Shown piece after piece: positions 47,526-59,058 of a stretch of DNA of 64,000 nucleotides. Position 1 is the stretch's first letter; every line of letters starts with the position of its first letter. The DNA comes from Hypericum androsaemum (taxonomy: Eukaryota > Streptophyta > Magnoliopsida > Malpighiales > Hypericaceae): contig OZ023183.1 in assembly GCA_963995505.1 (NCBI GenBank), positions 17,976,671 to 18,040,670 of the forward strand. Direction: 5' to 3'. The notes under the pieces are model-generated. The model saw only the letters and a program-made list of their open reading frames with translations, had not been told where the DNA came from and did not search any database. Position numbers and translations under genes: made by a program.

Positions 47526-47972
47526 CAGGCCGTTGTGAAGGAGACGATGAGGCTATATCCTCCGTCCCCGCTCTTGCTACCTCGTTACTCGAGCGAGGCC
47601 TGCACCATCGGAGGCTACAACGTCCCCAAGGGAACCATGCTCTTGATCAACGTATGGACCATGCACAGGGACCCAAAGCTATGGGACGATCCGAACGAGT
47701 TCAAGCCCGAAAGGTTCGTGGAAGGCGACCTCGATGGGTACCTGTACGTGCCTTTTGGCCACGGGAGGAGGATCTGCCCCGGGGCCGGAATGGGAACCCA
47801 TATCGTGTGCGAGTCATTGGGAATGCTCATGCAGTGTTTTGACTGGGACCAAATCGATATGGACGAGGACATGACCTACCAAGCCGGTGCGGCCAGTATG
47901 TCCGAGAACAAGCCATTGGAGGCGAGCTTCGGACCTCGCCCCAACGTGGCCAAGCTCCTTTCCCAACTCTAG

Positions 47973-48755
47973 ACGAGCAGCGGATCAATTTTATTTTTCT
48001 ATGTATAAAACTTTCTAATAATGTTGAGACTCTCAGAGCTGCATGTGTGCTAGTTTTGTGTATCATGTGGGATGTTGGTTTAGGTAAATGTGTCCAGCAA
48101 TTCTGTTAATTTTGTGTTCACTTTTTGCGTGTTTAGAATTTAATCAATGATTTGTGATTTCGGATATATATAATTATATACAAATTAAATTATGTGATTA
48201 TCGTCCATGTAGTTGGTCAGGTTGGATTTGGTCCTGGACGTGTAAAACGCGATAGGACCGTCCTGGAGGATAAAATTGTCTACTCGGTTATGATAAAATG
48301 GTCTAGCTAGTTATGATAAAATGGTTTCACGGGGACCGTCCCGGATAAAGGAGTTGGATAAAATGGTCTACCCAGTTATGATAAAATAGTTTCGCGGAGA
48401 CCGTCCCGGATAAAGGGTTGGATAAAATGGTCTGCCCAGTTATGATAAAATGGTCTACTCAGTTATGATAAAATGGTCTACCTGGTTATGATAAAATGGA
48501 CCATCCAGGACCGTCCTTGAAACGGGCTTTCAGAACCAAATCTAGTCCCATCATCTCCATAGCTAAAACTTGTTAATATAGACAATGAGTAAGATATATC
48601 CCTAGAATAATCAAAGACGTTTGTAAGTTTCCAATAGAAAGTTGAGATCTAAATAATAAGCATACACACATAATAGAACTCTATTCCCAATAGAAATTGA
48701 TGATAGATTTCAATAATATGAAACTGGCGATAATAAAATTAATAAATAATTATTA
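47973..48755. other. 3' flank of the third P450 copy
   Basis: 47973-48180 matches the 3' UTR and flank of genes 1 and 2. Then comes a minisatellite, then AT-rich sequence with nothing recognised. Confidence 0.55.
48265..48505. repeat. Minisatellite GATAAAATGGTCTACCCAGTTAT
   Basis: About ten units of 20-25 bp built on GATAAAATGGTCTACYCAGTTAT, with interspersed longer units containing GGACCGTCCCGGATAAAG. Not coding. Confidence 0.85.
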
Positions 48756-49309
48756 TGTTGAGGAGAAAAGGGTACAAGAAGGTCAAGAAGACCAAGGATG
48801 GATCCAGAGTTGTCGCTCCAAGATCGACCTAACTGAGAGGGAGAAAAAAGTGACTAAGCTATACTAGGAAAAGGAAAAAACAATAAATGAGAGAAAAATA
48901 GGATTTTGTTGTTATAATTTGTGATCCATGATCTGCCTTGTTCAACCTCTCCTTATATAAAGTACCTTAATCGAGCTTCGGTTCATTCAAAGTAGGAAAA
49001 TCCCAATTAGGCCATGTTCCAAATGGGCAAATCGGACTTAAGCCGTGTCCAATATAAGAAGATATGACTCAATATAGGAGAATCTGGCTCAATAAAGGAA
49101 AACTGTGTCTCGGCCTACTATAGGAAAACCTAAATTGTGTCCTTAGACGACTCAGCGTACCAGCCCAAATATCCATCCTAAACAGACTAAGATGGGTCGA
49201 GAATACCTTCAAAGCGGGCTGAGCTGACTCCCTATAAACTCTTCTCGAACGGTCATCGACACGCCACTGAATACCCGGGTTACTTCTTGCTCGCTTGTAT
49301 TCATCTCTC

Positions 49310-49980
49310 AAGGTGCAAGCTTTACGCCTACCCAAAGGAAGCCACCAGGCGTAAGCCTTGCGCCTCCTGGGGAGAGGACACCAGACGCAAGCCTTATCCT
49401 CCCCGGAGAGGAAATGCTAGGCGCAGCCCTTGCGCCTCCCCTGAGAGGAGATTTAGGCGCAACCCTTGTGCCTCCCCAGAGAGGAGACACCTGGCGCAAC
49501 CCTTGCGTCTACTTGGAGGGGTTTGGTAATGCATAATCTTTGTGAGAGTTTGGTATTGCATCAACTTGGAATGGGTAGAAGTCTTGTGCTTACCTCTCCA
49601 TCTCCAGGGAGCTTGTGCCTAGTCCGGGGGCTTGCATCTACTTGGACGGATGACAGACCCTTGTACCACCTTTTATCTGCTGGGAGGAGGTACCCCTTGC
49701 ACAACCTTGCACCTACCTAGAGGAGTAGACAAGGCGCAACCTTGCGCCTACCTGGAGAAAGAGACTAGGCGCAACATTGCGACTACCCGGAGGAAGCAAC
49801 TAGGCGTAGCCTTGCGCCTACCCGGAGGAAGAAACTAGGTGCATGCCTTGCACCTACCTAGAGGAAGCAACTAGGCATAGTCTTGCGCCCTCCCAGGGGA
49901 AGAGACTAGGCATAGGTCTTGTACCTACCTGGAGGAAGCAACTAGGCACAACCCTTGCGCCTGCCCTAGGCGCAAGCACT
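49310..49980. repeat. Minisatellite with CTTGCGCCTACCCGGAGG-type unit
   Basis: About 16 degenerate units of roughly 35-45 bp (GAGGAAGCAACTAGGCGYAGCCTTGCGCCTACC). Unit length close to a multiple of three leaves open frames on both strands, but these are repeat artefacts. Confidence 0.85.
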
Positions 49981-50234
49981 TCAAACGCACTTTTAACCAT
50001 TTTTTGCTTCGAATCTGAAGACTTCATAGGCTACAAAGTTGTAGATATACGTCTTGACCTTGCACAACAACTTGAATCATCTCAATCTGACCTTTAAGTC
50101 AAAAGATATGACTGACTTACTAAACTTTGACGACCCTCTATGATGAAACCGATACCGAGACTTGAAGCCTTATTTTCACCCTGTCTCAATCAGAATTGGG
50201 CAGTGCCTTAGAAATATGAAGTTGGAGATATGTT

Positions 50235-51792
50235 TGTTGGTATAGATGTCCTAGAGACAATCGATATAAGGACATTATACTTGATCACATTCAGTTATAC
50301 TATTAATGTGCATTAATAGTATTCAGCATTACATAAATGAATATAATGTTTGATTGTTTGCATATATTCATGTGTATGTTCCCATGAACTAGTGTTGTCA
50401 TTGAGAATGTGAGATCTCAAATGACTATGCACGTAGTTCTTAAAGAGCCACCATCAATGATCGTCGAGAATGAGATATCGATGATGCGATTGAGATTGGT
50501 GTGCGATCTGCATCATATCCTTAGAGGATGTAATGGTTCTCACAACTACGAGATACTATGTATTTCATGATGGTTGCACAGATACTTTGGAGAGTATTGG
50601 CATACCCGACCAAGAAACCGTTTGGTGTATTCTATTTACGTGTCTACGGGAATATCAGTTTGTGGAGTAGTGTAATAGTCCTCTGACTTGAGGTCAACAC
50701 GCACGATATGTACGGAGTGATGAGCTTTGACCATGACCAACGCTTACACTCATAATGGGGTAGATATGGCATGTGTTAGGTACATCACAAAGTGCATATG
50801 CGTGGTAGTTGAGCCAAGAACAGGATTCATTCCTCAAATAGACTTGAAGAGAATACTTGTCTTCTCATAACTAATTGGATCGTTAGTCATTGGCCAATGC
50901 ACGTCACTTTTGGAATGGTGTCTAAAAATGACAATATGATCAATTAGTAGAATGAGATAATATGATTAAGTTGTTAGAATAGACACTTCATTATGTTCTA
51001 GACTTAATCGAGTATTCGCGAATGAAAGGACTGTACCACTATGAGCTTCACATTACAGGTAGTTGCAGTATCCTCACAACATACCTCATATGTTGAGATT
51101 GTCTGGTCTATTGTCTAGGGTTTGATTAAGACCGTTAGTTCGACTAATCGCTTGACATGTGAGGGCCTATGGGTTACACAACAAATAGTTTTAGTTTACG
51201 AATTGAAGTTGGTTAGATTAAATATTGATTTGATCAAGAATATTTAATCTATAGAGAAATATTATAATTTTATTAGATGAAATTATAATTATTTAATTAA
51301 GTTAGATTTAATTAAATAAAATTTATATAATAAAATTTATTAAATGTTTCACATGTTGACCGGGTCAAGAATTTGTTTAATGGGCCCAAGGCGCAAAGGC
51401 AAGTTGGCGTTGAAAGCCATCAAAGGCTTTCAACTTGCTGCCTACGTCAACAATTCCTAATTAGATTAGGAATTCTTAATTTGCTATATAAATACAAGTG
51501 GGTCAAGAGTTTGTAGCGACACAAACTTTTAACCTAGAAAAGCATAATTTTCTTTAGTTATTTGCGATCAAGAATTCTCCTAGCGAATTCTCGAAGATAT
51601 CAACTGTCAAGAGTTCGTAGACGAGGATTACGTGGATACCATAGTTGAGGATTCAATCTACAACGTACTGTAAGAATTTTCTAACTATGTTGTTATATTT
51701 TATGTTATACTGCCATGATTAGGTTCGTTGTTGGTGAAATTTTTTATCTTTCGCTAGTGTGAACCTAGGGTTCGTATTTATAAATTCTAACA
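50235..51792 (+). repeat. Nested solo LTR, 1.56 kb
   Basis: Starts TGTTGGTATAGATGTCC, ends AATTCTAACA, with a perfect 5-bp TSD ATGTT (50230-50234 and 51793-51797). TATA box CTATATAAATAC near 51484. No coding content, so a solo LTR. Confidence 0.75.
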
Positions 51793-52051
51793 ATGTTCCC
51801 CATCTATCCATATCCACAAGAATCATTTCATTGTGAGCCCTACATTCAAAGTTACGGCCAATTTACTGAGAATGGGTGTGCCTACCTTGGTGTCCACCAT
51901 TTGCTTGTGGAAAGGCCAAAGCCTTTTTTTTTTTACTTCGTGTTAGGCATCGACTCCATAGACGTAGGCTTCAAACTAACTCTCGTCCCCATAGACGTGG
52001 ACCTCGGGTCAAGCCTCACTTCACTGGACGCAAAATATTTGCACTCCAACA

Positions 52052-53093
52052 TATTCAAATAGTTAAATACGGTTCCTTGCATCTTTGTTTCTCGAATGCT
52101 GAGAATCAAATTTCATAAGAGCTATGCGTGCGAATTTGACGAATTTATTGTTATGTAGCAATTTTGAGATCCCACGGAAATTATGTTGTACCCGTAACCC
52201 GGGAATTGGAAGTATGGTCGGTACTTTGATTTAAATTTTTGGACGAGAATTTATGCTGTTGCCACTTTGGTTTATTTGAATGAGGTATCAGCTTTAACTT
52301 CAAAATAGGAAAATGTGTCGAACTGAATTTAGCCGTAAATTTAATCCATTTCCATAATCTTATTTTACTTTCTAAAAATAAATTATCTTATTTTTAATTT
52401 ATTCGAGGTTTTCTTAATTACATTCCCTTTACTACATTTTAATCCGCCTTCTTTTTATCCCCGCATAAAGAGGAAAAGAATGGCATAGAAAAGTGAAATT
52501 AAAATTCTGGGCGAAGGTAAAATTCTGGATTTTAGTCATTTAGGATAATAATCTTGCCAAAATGGCGAGGATTTAATACCTTTGTTGTTTATATACTTGG
52601 AAATAACACTTATTTTTTAAAAAGGTATAAATTTTATTGATACAATGCCGAACCATAAACTCGGTACTCTCGTGAGGCCATATTAGTCAGGTACACGACA
52701 AAAAAAATTATTTTATTTATTTATAAAATTTTCTATCCTCGACCTCTTCAAAAAATTTCTAGTAAGTTTCTCCTCATTTTATTGGAAATAACCCTTTCTC
52801 CTCACTTTTAAAGGATATAGATTAAACTTGGTACAAAGTTGGATTTTCGAACAAAATCAATTTCCTCGATAATCGATGCGCTTTTTTGTCATTTGTAACC
52901 GGAATTTTATCGTTCGTGCAATTAATTATTTGCATAGTTTGAACAGGTCTCACAGATATAGTATTGTAAATATTTGTTGGGAAATTTTTTCCTAAGAATC
53001 ACCAATCTCTCATATAGAGGAATCGTCACGGGTAGAATTTTCGAGGAGTCACCAGTCTCTCATATAGGGAGGATCGTCATTGGTGAAATACTA

Positions 53094-53145
<52 letters not shown>

Positions 53146-53887
53146 GTATATGTATATATTGTTTGGGGCATTTGGAATTGTCGAAACCAAGTGATTTTCG
53201 ACGAGAAATAATGCGATTGTGAGCTTGTCAAGTATTCTATCTACTATCGTACTCGCGAGTGGCTTTTTTGGTCAAGAACTTTTAAAGATGTGGGCAACCA
53301 GGTACTTGAACTCTTCTGGGACTCTTTTAAGGTTCGGTAGCTTTGGGTTCGAGTATGTTAAACTTATTTGTAAATAGCGAATTTATTCACTATTAGTTTT
53401 TTGATGTGGTTGGTTATGTTCTGCAGTTCTTGCACGAGGAGCCACCACTGGAAGGGGAATGGGTCTTTCATCTCTTTTAGTTTTTGGTTGCTTGTTGTAC
53501 TGTTTTATTTCGTTCCTTTATTAATACATATTTACTTATTAAAAAAATTATATATATATATATGTATATATATTGAATATTTATATTTACCAAAAAAATA
53601 TATTTAATATTTGCCCACTGGAAAAAACTCTTAGGGTAAAGCAGTAGGGAATTAAATCACGGAAGTGGTGGATAGCTCAGTATACCTGCACCATGAGTTC
53701 CAACAGTTGCCATATCATCATCACAGCCTAGTAGTCACTTGAAACAACAATCAACCGGTGCAGAAAATACACGAAAACGATACCTCATGGATACCAACAA
53801 CAATTTTCTTTTGGAGAAAAGTATGTTTTAATACTACGTGGTTTGGCATCATTTTGATCGAATGTCATACGATTTCATGTTTTTTTT
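52052..53887. other. Spacer with P450-array flank homology and (TA)n run
   Basis: 53636-53690 (AGGGAATTAAATCACGGAAGTG...) repeats 30703-30760 downstream of gene 1, so this is the duplicated 3' flank of the third copy. (TA)n at 53097-53140. GGAGAAAAGTATGTTTTAATACTACGTGGT at 53813-53843 looks like the left end of one of the MULE-type elements, cut off by Copia B. Otherwise AT-rich and without genes. Confidence 0.5.
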
Positions 53888-54600
53888 TGTTGGGTTTGAA
53901 TGAAAATTCAATGCAAGCCCAATAAAGGAAAGACCCAAAGGAAAGGCCCAAAAGGGAGATGGAAGGTTGCAATCCCACATTGAATAGAGCAAGAAGGATT
54001 TCCTTGTTTATAAGGAAATCCTCTCCTTGCCTCTCAACTTGATTGACCTCCTAAAAGGCTGACTCACCGCTAGCTGCCTGCGAGGACGGTCGCACCGTCC
54101 GAGCACGCGCTCGCGCACGCGCACGTCCGTGTGCGCATGGCGCATTGGACGCAGGTCGCAATGGGCGCTTTGTGGCGCACTTAGCACTTCGCACTGGAAG
54201 GATCCAGAAGCCACCGAAGGGCCACGAGCGCAGCCAGTCAGCCTGTTGGCCGAGGGGATGCGTCCCTTCGGGGTGGCTGCCTCCCTGCCTCCTCTAGCCT
54301 ATAAATAGGCTTGCCCCCCTGCCAGAATTCTCCTCCTAGCATTGTTGTCTTCTCCTCTCCCCCCGTTCTTCATATAGAAAAGAGTCCGAAAGTTCTGGGT
54401 ATATAAGGGTTCGCCCGAAAGTTTCGAGATACGTGTGCAACGGTCTTGGAAATGCCCTAAACAGTCGTTGTATCTTGGGGACGATTGCCGAAGCCCGTAC
54501 CGCACTAAAATATACGGGGCAATCTCGTCTTACGGAGAAAGTGTCCAACACTTGCCTCGACTGAAGTAGATCCTAATCAAGTACACCACTCCGACAAACA
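53888..54600 (+). repeat. 5' LTR of Copia B
   Basis: 713 bp, TGTTGGG...GACAAACA. TATA candidates TATAAATA (54300-54307) and TATATAAG (54400-54407). Lacks about 158 bp present in the 3' LTR and in the solo LTR at 25261 (junction near 54195, at GGAAGGATCCAGAAG). Confidence 0.9.
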
Positions 54601-54618
54601 ACAATCGTAAGACGAGAT
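54522..54618 (+). other. 13-nt inverted complement between LTR and leader (possible self-primer or U5-leader stem)
   Basis: ATCTCGTCTTACG (54522-54534, in the LTR) is the exact reverse complement of CGTAAGACGAGAT (54606-54618), which starts 6 bases after the LTR end, where a primer-binding site belongs. The loop is 71 nt. The LTR half is also in the 3' LTR. Confidence 0.6.
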
Positions 54619-54632
54619 CGTGTTACTTGAAG

Positions 54633-55484
54633 ATGGCATCAACAAGCTCAGCACCAGCGGTCCTGGGAACTGTCCACGCCGAAAGGCCGGCCAAGTTCAA
54701 CGGTACCGAATTCAAGAGGTGGCAACAGAAGATGTTGTTCTACCTGACGACGCTCAACCTGGTGCGATTCTTGAAGGAAGAGGCTCCGAAGGTGGCAGAA
54801 AATGAGGCAGATCAACAGAAGATCAACGTCCTCGATGCATGGAGTCACAGCGACTTCCTATGCCAGAACTGCATCCTGAATGGACTAGACGACACGCTCT
54901 ACAACGTCTACGCGGAAGCTAAGACCGCTAAAGAGCTGTGGAGTTCACTCGAGAAGAAGTACAAAACGGAGGATGCCGGGACGAAGAAATTCATCGTCAG
55001 ACGATTCCTCGACTTCAAGATGGTGGACTCCAAGAAGGTCATCGACCAAGTGCAAGAGTTGCAGCTGATCCTTCACGAGATCCAAGCCGAAGGGATGCGA
55101 CTCAGCGAGTCCTTCCAAGTAGCTGCGATGATCGAGAAGCTCCCCCCGCTCTGGAAGGACTTCAAGAGCTACCTCAAGTACAAGAGGAAGGACATGAGCC
55201 TAGAAGACCTGATCGTGAGACTTAGGATCGAGGAAGACAACCGAAAGTCCGAAGTCAAGCAAGGCAAGGCCAACCCCGAAACCACCGTGCACCTCGCCGA
55301 GGGAAAAGGTAGCAAGAAGAGGAAGAAGTCTGGGGATAAGCAGGAGAAGCAAGAGCCCAAGAAGAAAAAGAAGATCAAGGGCGACTGCTACAACTGCGGT
55401 AAACCCGGACACATGGCTAAGGACTGTCGCCAGCCGAAGAAGGACGACCAAGGAAGGGCTAACCTGGCTGAAGACTTGTCCTAG
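54633..55484 (+). CDS. Copia B gag
   Basis: 283 codons plus stop from ATG 54633 ([10 protein letters not shown]). Gag pattern: [49 protein letters not shown]; a Lys-rich linker; the CCHC knuckle [14 protein letters not shown] at 55386-55427. The frame ends at TAG 55482-55484 and the downstream pol is in the same frame directly after it. The frame is otherwise intact. Packages element RNA into virus-like particles. Confidence 0.88.
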   Translation: MASTSSAPAVLGTVHAERPAKFNGTEFKRWQQKMLFYLTTLNLVRFLKEEAPKVAENEADQQKINVLDAWSHSDFLCQNCILNGLDDTLYNVYAEAKTAKELWSSLEKKYKTEDAGTKKFIVRRFLDFKMVDSKKVIDQVQELQLILHEIQAEGMRLSESFQVAAMIEKLPPLWKDFKSYLKYKRKDMSLEDLIVRLRIEEDNRKSEVKQGKANPETTVHLAEGKGSKKRKKSGDKQEKQEPKKKKKIKGDCYNCGKPGHMAKDCRQPKKDDQGRANLAEDLS

Positions 55485-58400
55485 ATGGATCTGTCAGCCG
55501 TGGTGTTTGAAGCCAACCTGGTGGACAATCCGAGAGAGTGGTTCGTGGACACTGGAGCTACCCGCCACGTCTGCTCGGACAAGGAGATGTTCTCAAACTA
55601 TATCCCGATCACCGGCCGAAAGCTATTCATGGGAAACTCCGCAACGTCCAAGATCATTGGTCTGGGAAAGGTGGTCCTGAAGCTGACCTCAGGAAAGGAG
55701 CTGACCCTCAAGGATGTGCTGCATGTCCCGGACATCCGCAAGAACTTAGTTTCTGGCTCACTGTTAAGCAAAGCCAGTCTTAAGCTTGTATTTGAGGCTG
55801 ATAAGTTTGTACTGACCAAAGCGGGTCAATTCATAGGAAAGGGTTATCTAGAGAGGGGGCTCTTTAAGATGAATGTAATAACTGTACATCGCACCTTTAA
55901 CGGTGAAAATAAAGTTAACGCTTCTTCTTACTTGGCCGAGTGTTCTAATTTATGGCATGGTAGATTAGGACACGTAAATCTAAACTCGCTAAGAAAGTTA
56001 GTAAGTTTAAATTTATTACCGAATCTAGAGTTTAACCCATCCGATAAATGTGAAGTATGTGTGGAGGCTAAAATGACCAAAGCACCTTTCCATTCGGTGG
56101 AAAGAAGTACTACGCCTTTAGAGTTAATTCATACGGACACTTGCGATATGAAACACGTGCAAACTAAAGGCGGGAAGAAATACTTCATCACGTTTATCGA
56201 TGATTGCACGAGATACTGTTACGTATATCTCCTAAAGAGCAAAGACGAAGCTCTTGATGCTTTTAAGAGATATAAGAATGAGGTTGAAAATCAACTCAGC
56301 GTGAAAATCAAAATGATCCGAAGTGATCGAGGAGGAGAATATGTAGCTCCGTTTGAGGAACTCTGTCAAGAACATGGCATTATTCATCAGACGACTGCTC
56401 CATACTCACCTCAATCGAATGGCGTAGCTGAACGCAAAAATCGAACTCTTAAGGAGATGATGAGCGCTATGTTGATTAGCTCGGGCTTACCCCAGAACAT
56501 GTGGGGGGAAGCTGTGCTCTCAGCTAACCACATTCTAAACAAATTGCCACACAAGAAAAGGGATAAAACCCCATATGAACTATGAAAAGGAAGGAAGCCT
56601 TCCTACGGTTACCTTAAAGTGTGGGGGTGCCTAGCAAAGGTCGAAGTACCTAAGCCTAAGCAGGTGCGAATAGGACCCAAGACCATTGATTGCATCTTTA
56701 TCGGATATGCGCAAAATAGTAGTGCCTATCGATTCTTGGTGCATAAATCTAAAAACCCTGAGATAAACACGGGAATGGTCATAGAATCAAGGAACGCAAC
56801 GTTTTTTGAAGATAGCTTTCCTAATAAGGAAAGAAAGGAAGCAAGTCCGAAGAAAAGGGCTCACGAGACTACGCGAGGGTCAAAGCTGAAAGATGATGAA
56901 CCTAGACGTAGTAAACGGACGAAGGTAACCAAATCTTTCGGTCTGGACTATCTAACCTATGCGTTAGAAGATGAACCCAGGACAATCGAAGAGGCATTGT
57001 CCAGTCCAGATGCTCCTCTCTGGAAGGAAGCTATCAATAGTGAGATAGAATCCATTATGCAAAACCACACGTGGGAAATCGTGGATCTCCCACCGGGCTA
57101 TAAACCTTTGGGATGCAGGTGGATCCTAAAAAGGAAATACAAAGCTGATGGATCAATCGACAAGTACAAAGCTCGATTGGTAGCTAAGGGGTTCAAGCAG
57201 AAGGAGGGATATGATTTCTTTGACACGTATTCACCGGTCACAAGAATCACATCGATTAGAGTACTCATAGCTGTTGCAGCACTCTATAACCTCGAGATCC
57301 ACCAAATGGATGTAAAAACAGCTTTCCTAAATGGAGAACTGGAAGAGGAGATATACATGGAGCAACCTGAAGGGTTTGTGGCTCCCGGTCAAGAGCATAA
57401 AGTATGTCGACTAGTCAAGTCACTATACGGGCTAAAACAAGCACCGAAACAGTGGCACGAGAAATTTGACAGAACAATGTTGTCAAATGGATTTAAGATC
57501 AATGAGTGCGATAAATGTGTTTACATTAAGGGCACACCTGAAGCTTACGTAATTGTATGTCTCTATGTAGATGACTTACTAATTATGGGAAGCAATAAAG
57601 AGGTTATTGTGAAAACTAAGAACATGTTAAAGAACCACTTTGACATGAAAGATATGGGTCTGGCAGACATCATACTAGGAATAAGAGTTTCTAGGAAAGC
57701 TGACGAAATTATCTTGACACAATCCCACTACGTGGAAAGCGTGCTCAAGAAATTTGAAGCTTTTGACAAACCTCCGGTTAAGACTCCAGTAGATTTGAAT
57801 CTACACTTAGCCAAGAATCGAGGGGACCCTGTATCGCAACTGAAGTATGCGCAAATTATCGGGAGCTTGATGTATTTAACAAACTGCACTCGTCCCGATA
57901 TTGCGTACTCAGTTAGTAAACTTAGTAGATTCACAATTAATCCAGGGAAGGATCACTGGCTAGCTCTGGAAAGGGTTTTACGGTATTTAAAACATACCAT
58001 AAGCCATGGCATACATTATGCTAAATATCCAGCTGTATTAGAAGGATACAGTGACGCAAACTGGATATCAGACACTAAGGACTCCAAATCCACGAGTGGA
58101 TACGTATTCACCATAGGAGGAGGAGCTGTGTCTTGGAAGTCCTCTAAACAAACGTGCATAGCTCGATCCACCATGGAGTCAGAGTTTATAGCACTAGACA
58201 AAGCTGGGGAAGAAGCTGAATGGCTCAGAAACTTTCTAGAGGATATTCCGTGCTGGAGTAAACCGGTGCCTCCCGTATTGATACATTGTGATAGCATGTC
58301 TGCAATCGGGAGAGCACAAAGTACATTGTACAACAGAAAGTCTCGACATATCCGTCGGAGATACAATACCGTTAGACAGTTGATCTCTAATGGGGTGATC

Positions 58401-58514
58401 ACCATTAATTATGTAAAGTCCAAGGACAACTTAGCTGATCCTTTTACGAAAGGAATCAATAGAGATCAAATGTACAACGCAGTAAGGGGAATGGGATTAA
58501 AATCCACATACTAA
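55485..58514 (+). pseudogene. Copia B pol (PR-IN-RT-RH, one internal stop)
   Basis: In frame with gag. Protease DTG at 55548-55556. Integrase head [10 protein letters not shown] ... CEVCVEAKM and the core motifs [29 protein letters not shown] stop codon (TGA) at 56583-56585 lies after the integrase core. RT with [19 protein letters not shown] and YVDD at 57564-57575; RNase H with YSDANW, STMESEF and HCDSMSAIG; ends at TAA near 58512. All catalytic motifs look intact, so the element is one or two point changes from a complete frame, suggesting recent activity of the family. Confidence 0.9.
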
Positions 58515-59058
58515 AGAACGTCCATAGCGGTAACTCAACCATGATGAGTGGAGATCCCACAAACTTAGTTCAATGAGAAAACTGAGTTATGGAGGGTTCA
58601 GTTTAATCACCTGGAACCTATCTCATTCTCAGAAGCTGCCCAGGTGTTAGCCTGCATCAGTGTGGTAAGGCTAAGCATTACGCTTTTAATAATTTCTATA
58701 CCTTGATTAAGGTGGAGTATGGCAGGATACTCCTGATAGGAGATCACCTATGTAAGTGTGAAGTGAGGCCGCTTCAAATGGGAAAAACACTTATGAATCC
58801 AAGATACGGTCCATGGCCGAAAAGGACACAACGTGAGAACCCAAATATACTAGGGTTATTATTGTGTAAATATTATTGTCTTGGTTTACACCAAAAGCTA
58901 ACGGTTCAAAACATCGCGTTCACCGAGCAGCGAGTAAATCCGATAACATATTACTAGAGAAGGTTCAAAGCCGCAAGCTACCTATCTCGATGCAATAATA
59001 ACACGTCAGAACTTTCGATTAGAGTATGCATGCATTAATCATCATTCATGTGGGGGAT
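58515..59058 (+). other. Copia B 3' untranslated region
   Basis: About 540 bp without ORF of note, ending in CATGTGGGGGAT, the polypurine tract before the 3' LTR. Confidence 0.75.

Larger units (their letters stand above)
41083..47972 (+). pseudogene. Third CYP81 copy, exon 1 missing, exon 2 split by Copia C
   Basis: Homology to the intact genes starts inside the intron (41083; CATATGATAAAAAGTCT, a (TA)n run at 41128-41162, GATATGTTGGGTGTTGAG). It is interrupted by a TIR element (41222-42197), resumes, reaches TTGCAG and then exon 2 at 42366 (MMFIAGTETS). Exon 2 lacks six codons after EIDSVV and a further 4 bp just before the Copia insertion at 42517. From 47531 it reads unbroken to the TAG at 47970-47972, with ETMR, PERF and FGHGRRICPG intact. 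Base differences from genes 1 and 2 are few, so inactivation is recent. With no exon 1 it cannot make a P450. Confidence 0.88.
48756..52051 (-). repeat. Solo LTR, 1.7 kb, with another solo LTR nested in it
   Basis: The plus strand starts TGTTGAGGAG and ends CTCCAACA. Flanks are TATTA (48751-48755) and TATTC (52052-52056), 4 of 5 matching. On the minus strand a TATA box (TTTATATAAGGAG, near 48950-48962) lies close to the LTR's 3' end, as in U3-R. The U3 contains the minisatellite at 49310-49980. The nested LTR is 50235-51792. Confidence 0.55.

Noticed and set aside
48265..48505. Regularly spaced repeats that might suggest a CRISPR-like array
   Set aside because: Units are directly tandem with no unique spacers, in a plant nuclear context; an ordinary minisatellite.
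49069..50097. Several overlapping ORFs on both strands
   Set aside because: Products of a 35-45-bp minisatellite whose unit keeps frames open; repetitive and unlike proteins.
54008..54505. Open frames in the 5' LTR of Copia B as possible genes
   Set aside because: Inside the LTR, different in the two LTRs because of the 158-bp deletion; not conserved as protein.
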